Shown piece by piece: positions 62,974 to 64,000 of a stretch of 64,000 nt of DNA; position 1 is the stretch's first letter, and each line of letters opens with the position of its first letter. The notes below the pieces were generated by a model that was not told the origin of the DNA, did not search any database, and saw only the letters and a list, made by a program, of their open reading frames with translations. A program made the translations under genes and the position numbers. The DNA comes from Pelagibacterales bacterium SAG-MED28. Lineage in GTDB: Bacteria; Pseudomonadota; Alphaproteobacteria; Pelagibacterales; Pelagibacteraceae. The stretch lies in contig JACWDY010000001.1 of NCBI GenBank assembly GCA_014653835.1, positions 1-64,000 on the forward strand, in the 5' to 3' direction.

Positions 62974-63962
62974 TTGCTAAGTTTTCTTGCTATATCTATC
63001 GCAAAGTAAGAAACAATTGCTGATGCGCCAGCTCTTTTAAAACCCATTAAACTTTCAAAAATAGCATCTTCTTTAATAAGTTTATTTTTAATGCCATTTT
63101 TTATTAAACTATACTCTCCGGAAACTTGATAAGCCAGAACTGGTATTTTAAAACTATCTTTTACATTTCTAATAATATCCAAGTAGGGCATACCAGGTTT
63201 AACCATTACCATATCAGCACCTTCTTTAATATCGAGAGCAACTTCTCTCATCGACTCATTGTTATTTGCATAATCCATTTGGTAATTCTTCTTGTTACCT
63301 ACTAAAGATTTTTTTGATCCAATTGCATCTCTAAAAGGACCATAAAAATTAGATGCATATTTTACTGCGTAAGAAAGTAATTGTACGTCGTGGTAACTAT
63401 TTCTATCTAAAAATTTTCTTATTTTACCAATTCTTCCATCCATCATGTCTGATGGGGCTATAACATCACAGCCCATTTCAGCCTGTAGCAAAGATTGTTT
63501 TTTTAAAACTTCAATTGTTTTATCATTTAAAACATAATTTTTTTTTAACAATCCATCGTGACCATGAGATGTATATGGATCTAAGGCTACATCACACATG
63601 ATGCCAATATCATTTTTAAATCTTTTTTTTATATATCGAATAGCTCTACAAACTAAATTATTTTCATTTAATGCTTCATTGCCATTATAATCTTTTTTTT
63701 TATTTGGTGTGGAAGGAAAAAGAGCAATCATAGGTATTTTATTTTTTATAGCATTACTTACTAAGCCACCAAGCTTGTCTATAGTATGTCTATACACGCC
63801 AGGCATTGACTTAATAGACTGTTTGTTATTTTTTCCTTCTATTAAAAATATAGGGTAGATAAAATCGTTACTTGACAAGTTATTTTCCTGTATCAATCTT
63901 CTTGACCAGGTGTATTTTCTAGTTCTACGTAGTCTTAAGTTGGGATATTTACCGGTAATCAT
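62970..63962 (-). CDS. hemB: Delta-aminolevulinic acid dehydratase
   Basis: VMVKPGMPYLDIIR, DVALDPYTSHGHDGLL, APSDMMDGRIGKIR. Confidence 0.97.
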   Translation of the reverse strand: MITGKYPNLRLRRTRKYTWSRRLIQENNLSSNDFIYPIFLIEGKNNKQSIKSMPGVYRHTIDKLGGLVSNAIKNKIPMIALFPSTPNKKKDYNGNEALNENNLVCRAIRYIKKRFKNDIGIMCDVALDPYTSHGHDGLLKKNYVLNDKTIEVLKKQSLLQAEMGCDVIAPSDMMDGRIGKIRKFLDRNSYHDVQLLSYAVKYASNFYGPFRDAIGSKKSLVGNKKNYQMDYANNNESMREVALDIKEGADMVMVKPGMPYLDIIRNVKDSFKIPVLAYQVSGEYSLIKNGIKNKLIKEDAIFESLMGFKRAGASAIVSYFAIDIARKLSN

Positions 63963-64000
63963 GCTTTAATTTAATTTAAAATGCGACAAATGTATTATAC

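Noticed and set aside
1-64000. CRISPR arrays, transposons, prophage or defence islands
   Set aside because: No regularly spaced repeats, transposase/integrase motifs or defence-type genes were seen; gene content is housekeeping throughout.

Overview
This 64 kb AT-rich, very tightly packed window is almost entirely housekeeping. It reads as a streamlined alphaproteobacterium, most likely SAR11/Pelagibacterales; that placement is inferred from composition, gene order and a TPP-riboswitch/thiV locus, not from a phylogeny. Positions 1-28.8k hold tRNA-Tyr/tRNA-Gly/tuf/tRNA-Trp/secE/nusG, rplKAJL-rpoBC, rpsL-rpsG-fusA, the S10/spc/alpha ribosomal protein operons, secY, adk, rpoA and rplQ. The rest contains an RluC-type pseudouridine synthase, lipB, mgtE, panC, galU, ugd, a RidA-family gene, a small secreted protein, topA, plsY, pyrC-like, pyrB, ruvX, gatCAB, an O-methyltransferase, trhO, a MATE exporter, an ABC importer without its ATPase, umuDC, a TPP riboswitch with a Na+/solute symporter (thiV-like), rarD, tRNA-Ser, slt, dapA, smpB, folK, relA/spoT, pyrE, pdxJ, acpS, lepB, rnc, recO and hemB. 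No CRISPR array, mobile element or phage was seen. The strongest anomaly is in rplC (L3). Its reading frame is broken by one extra A in an A9 run exactly at the conserved GKVFKGKKMAGHMG motif, and the C-terminal part is open in the next frame from an internal ATG with an SD-like AAAGGA upstream. Explanations are a sequence error, transcriptional slippage/frameshifting, or a split L3. Other leads are a GAAC-N7-GAAC SOS box on umuDC, a very compact TPP aptamer ending on the thiV RBS, 3'-end overlap of all six convergent gene pairs, a nested stem in the rpsL leader, local absence of tufA, rpmD and era, and a PyrC-like protein lacking the HxH metal motif.
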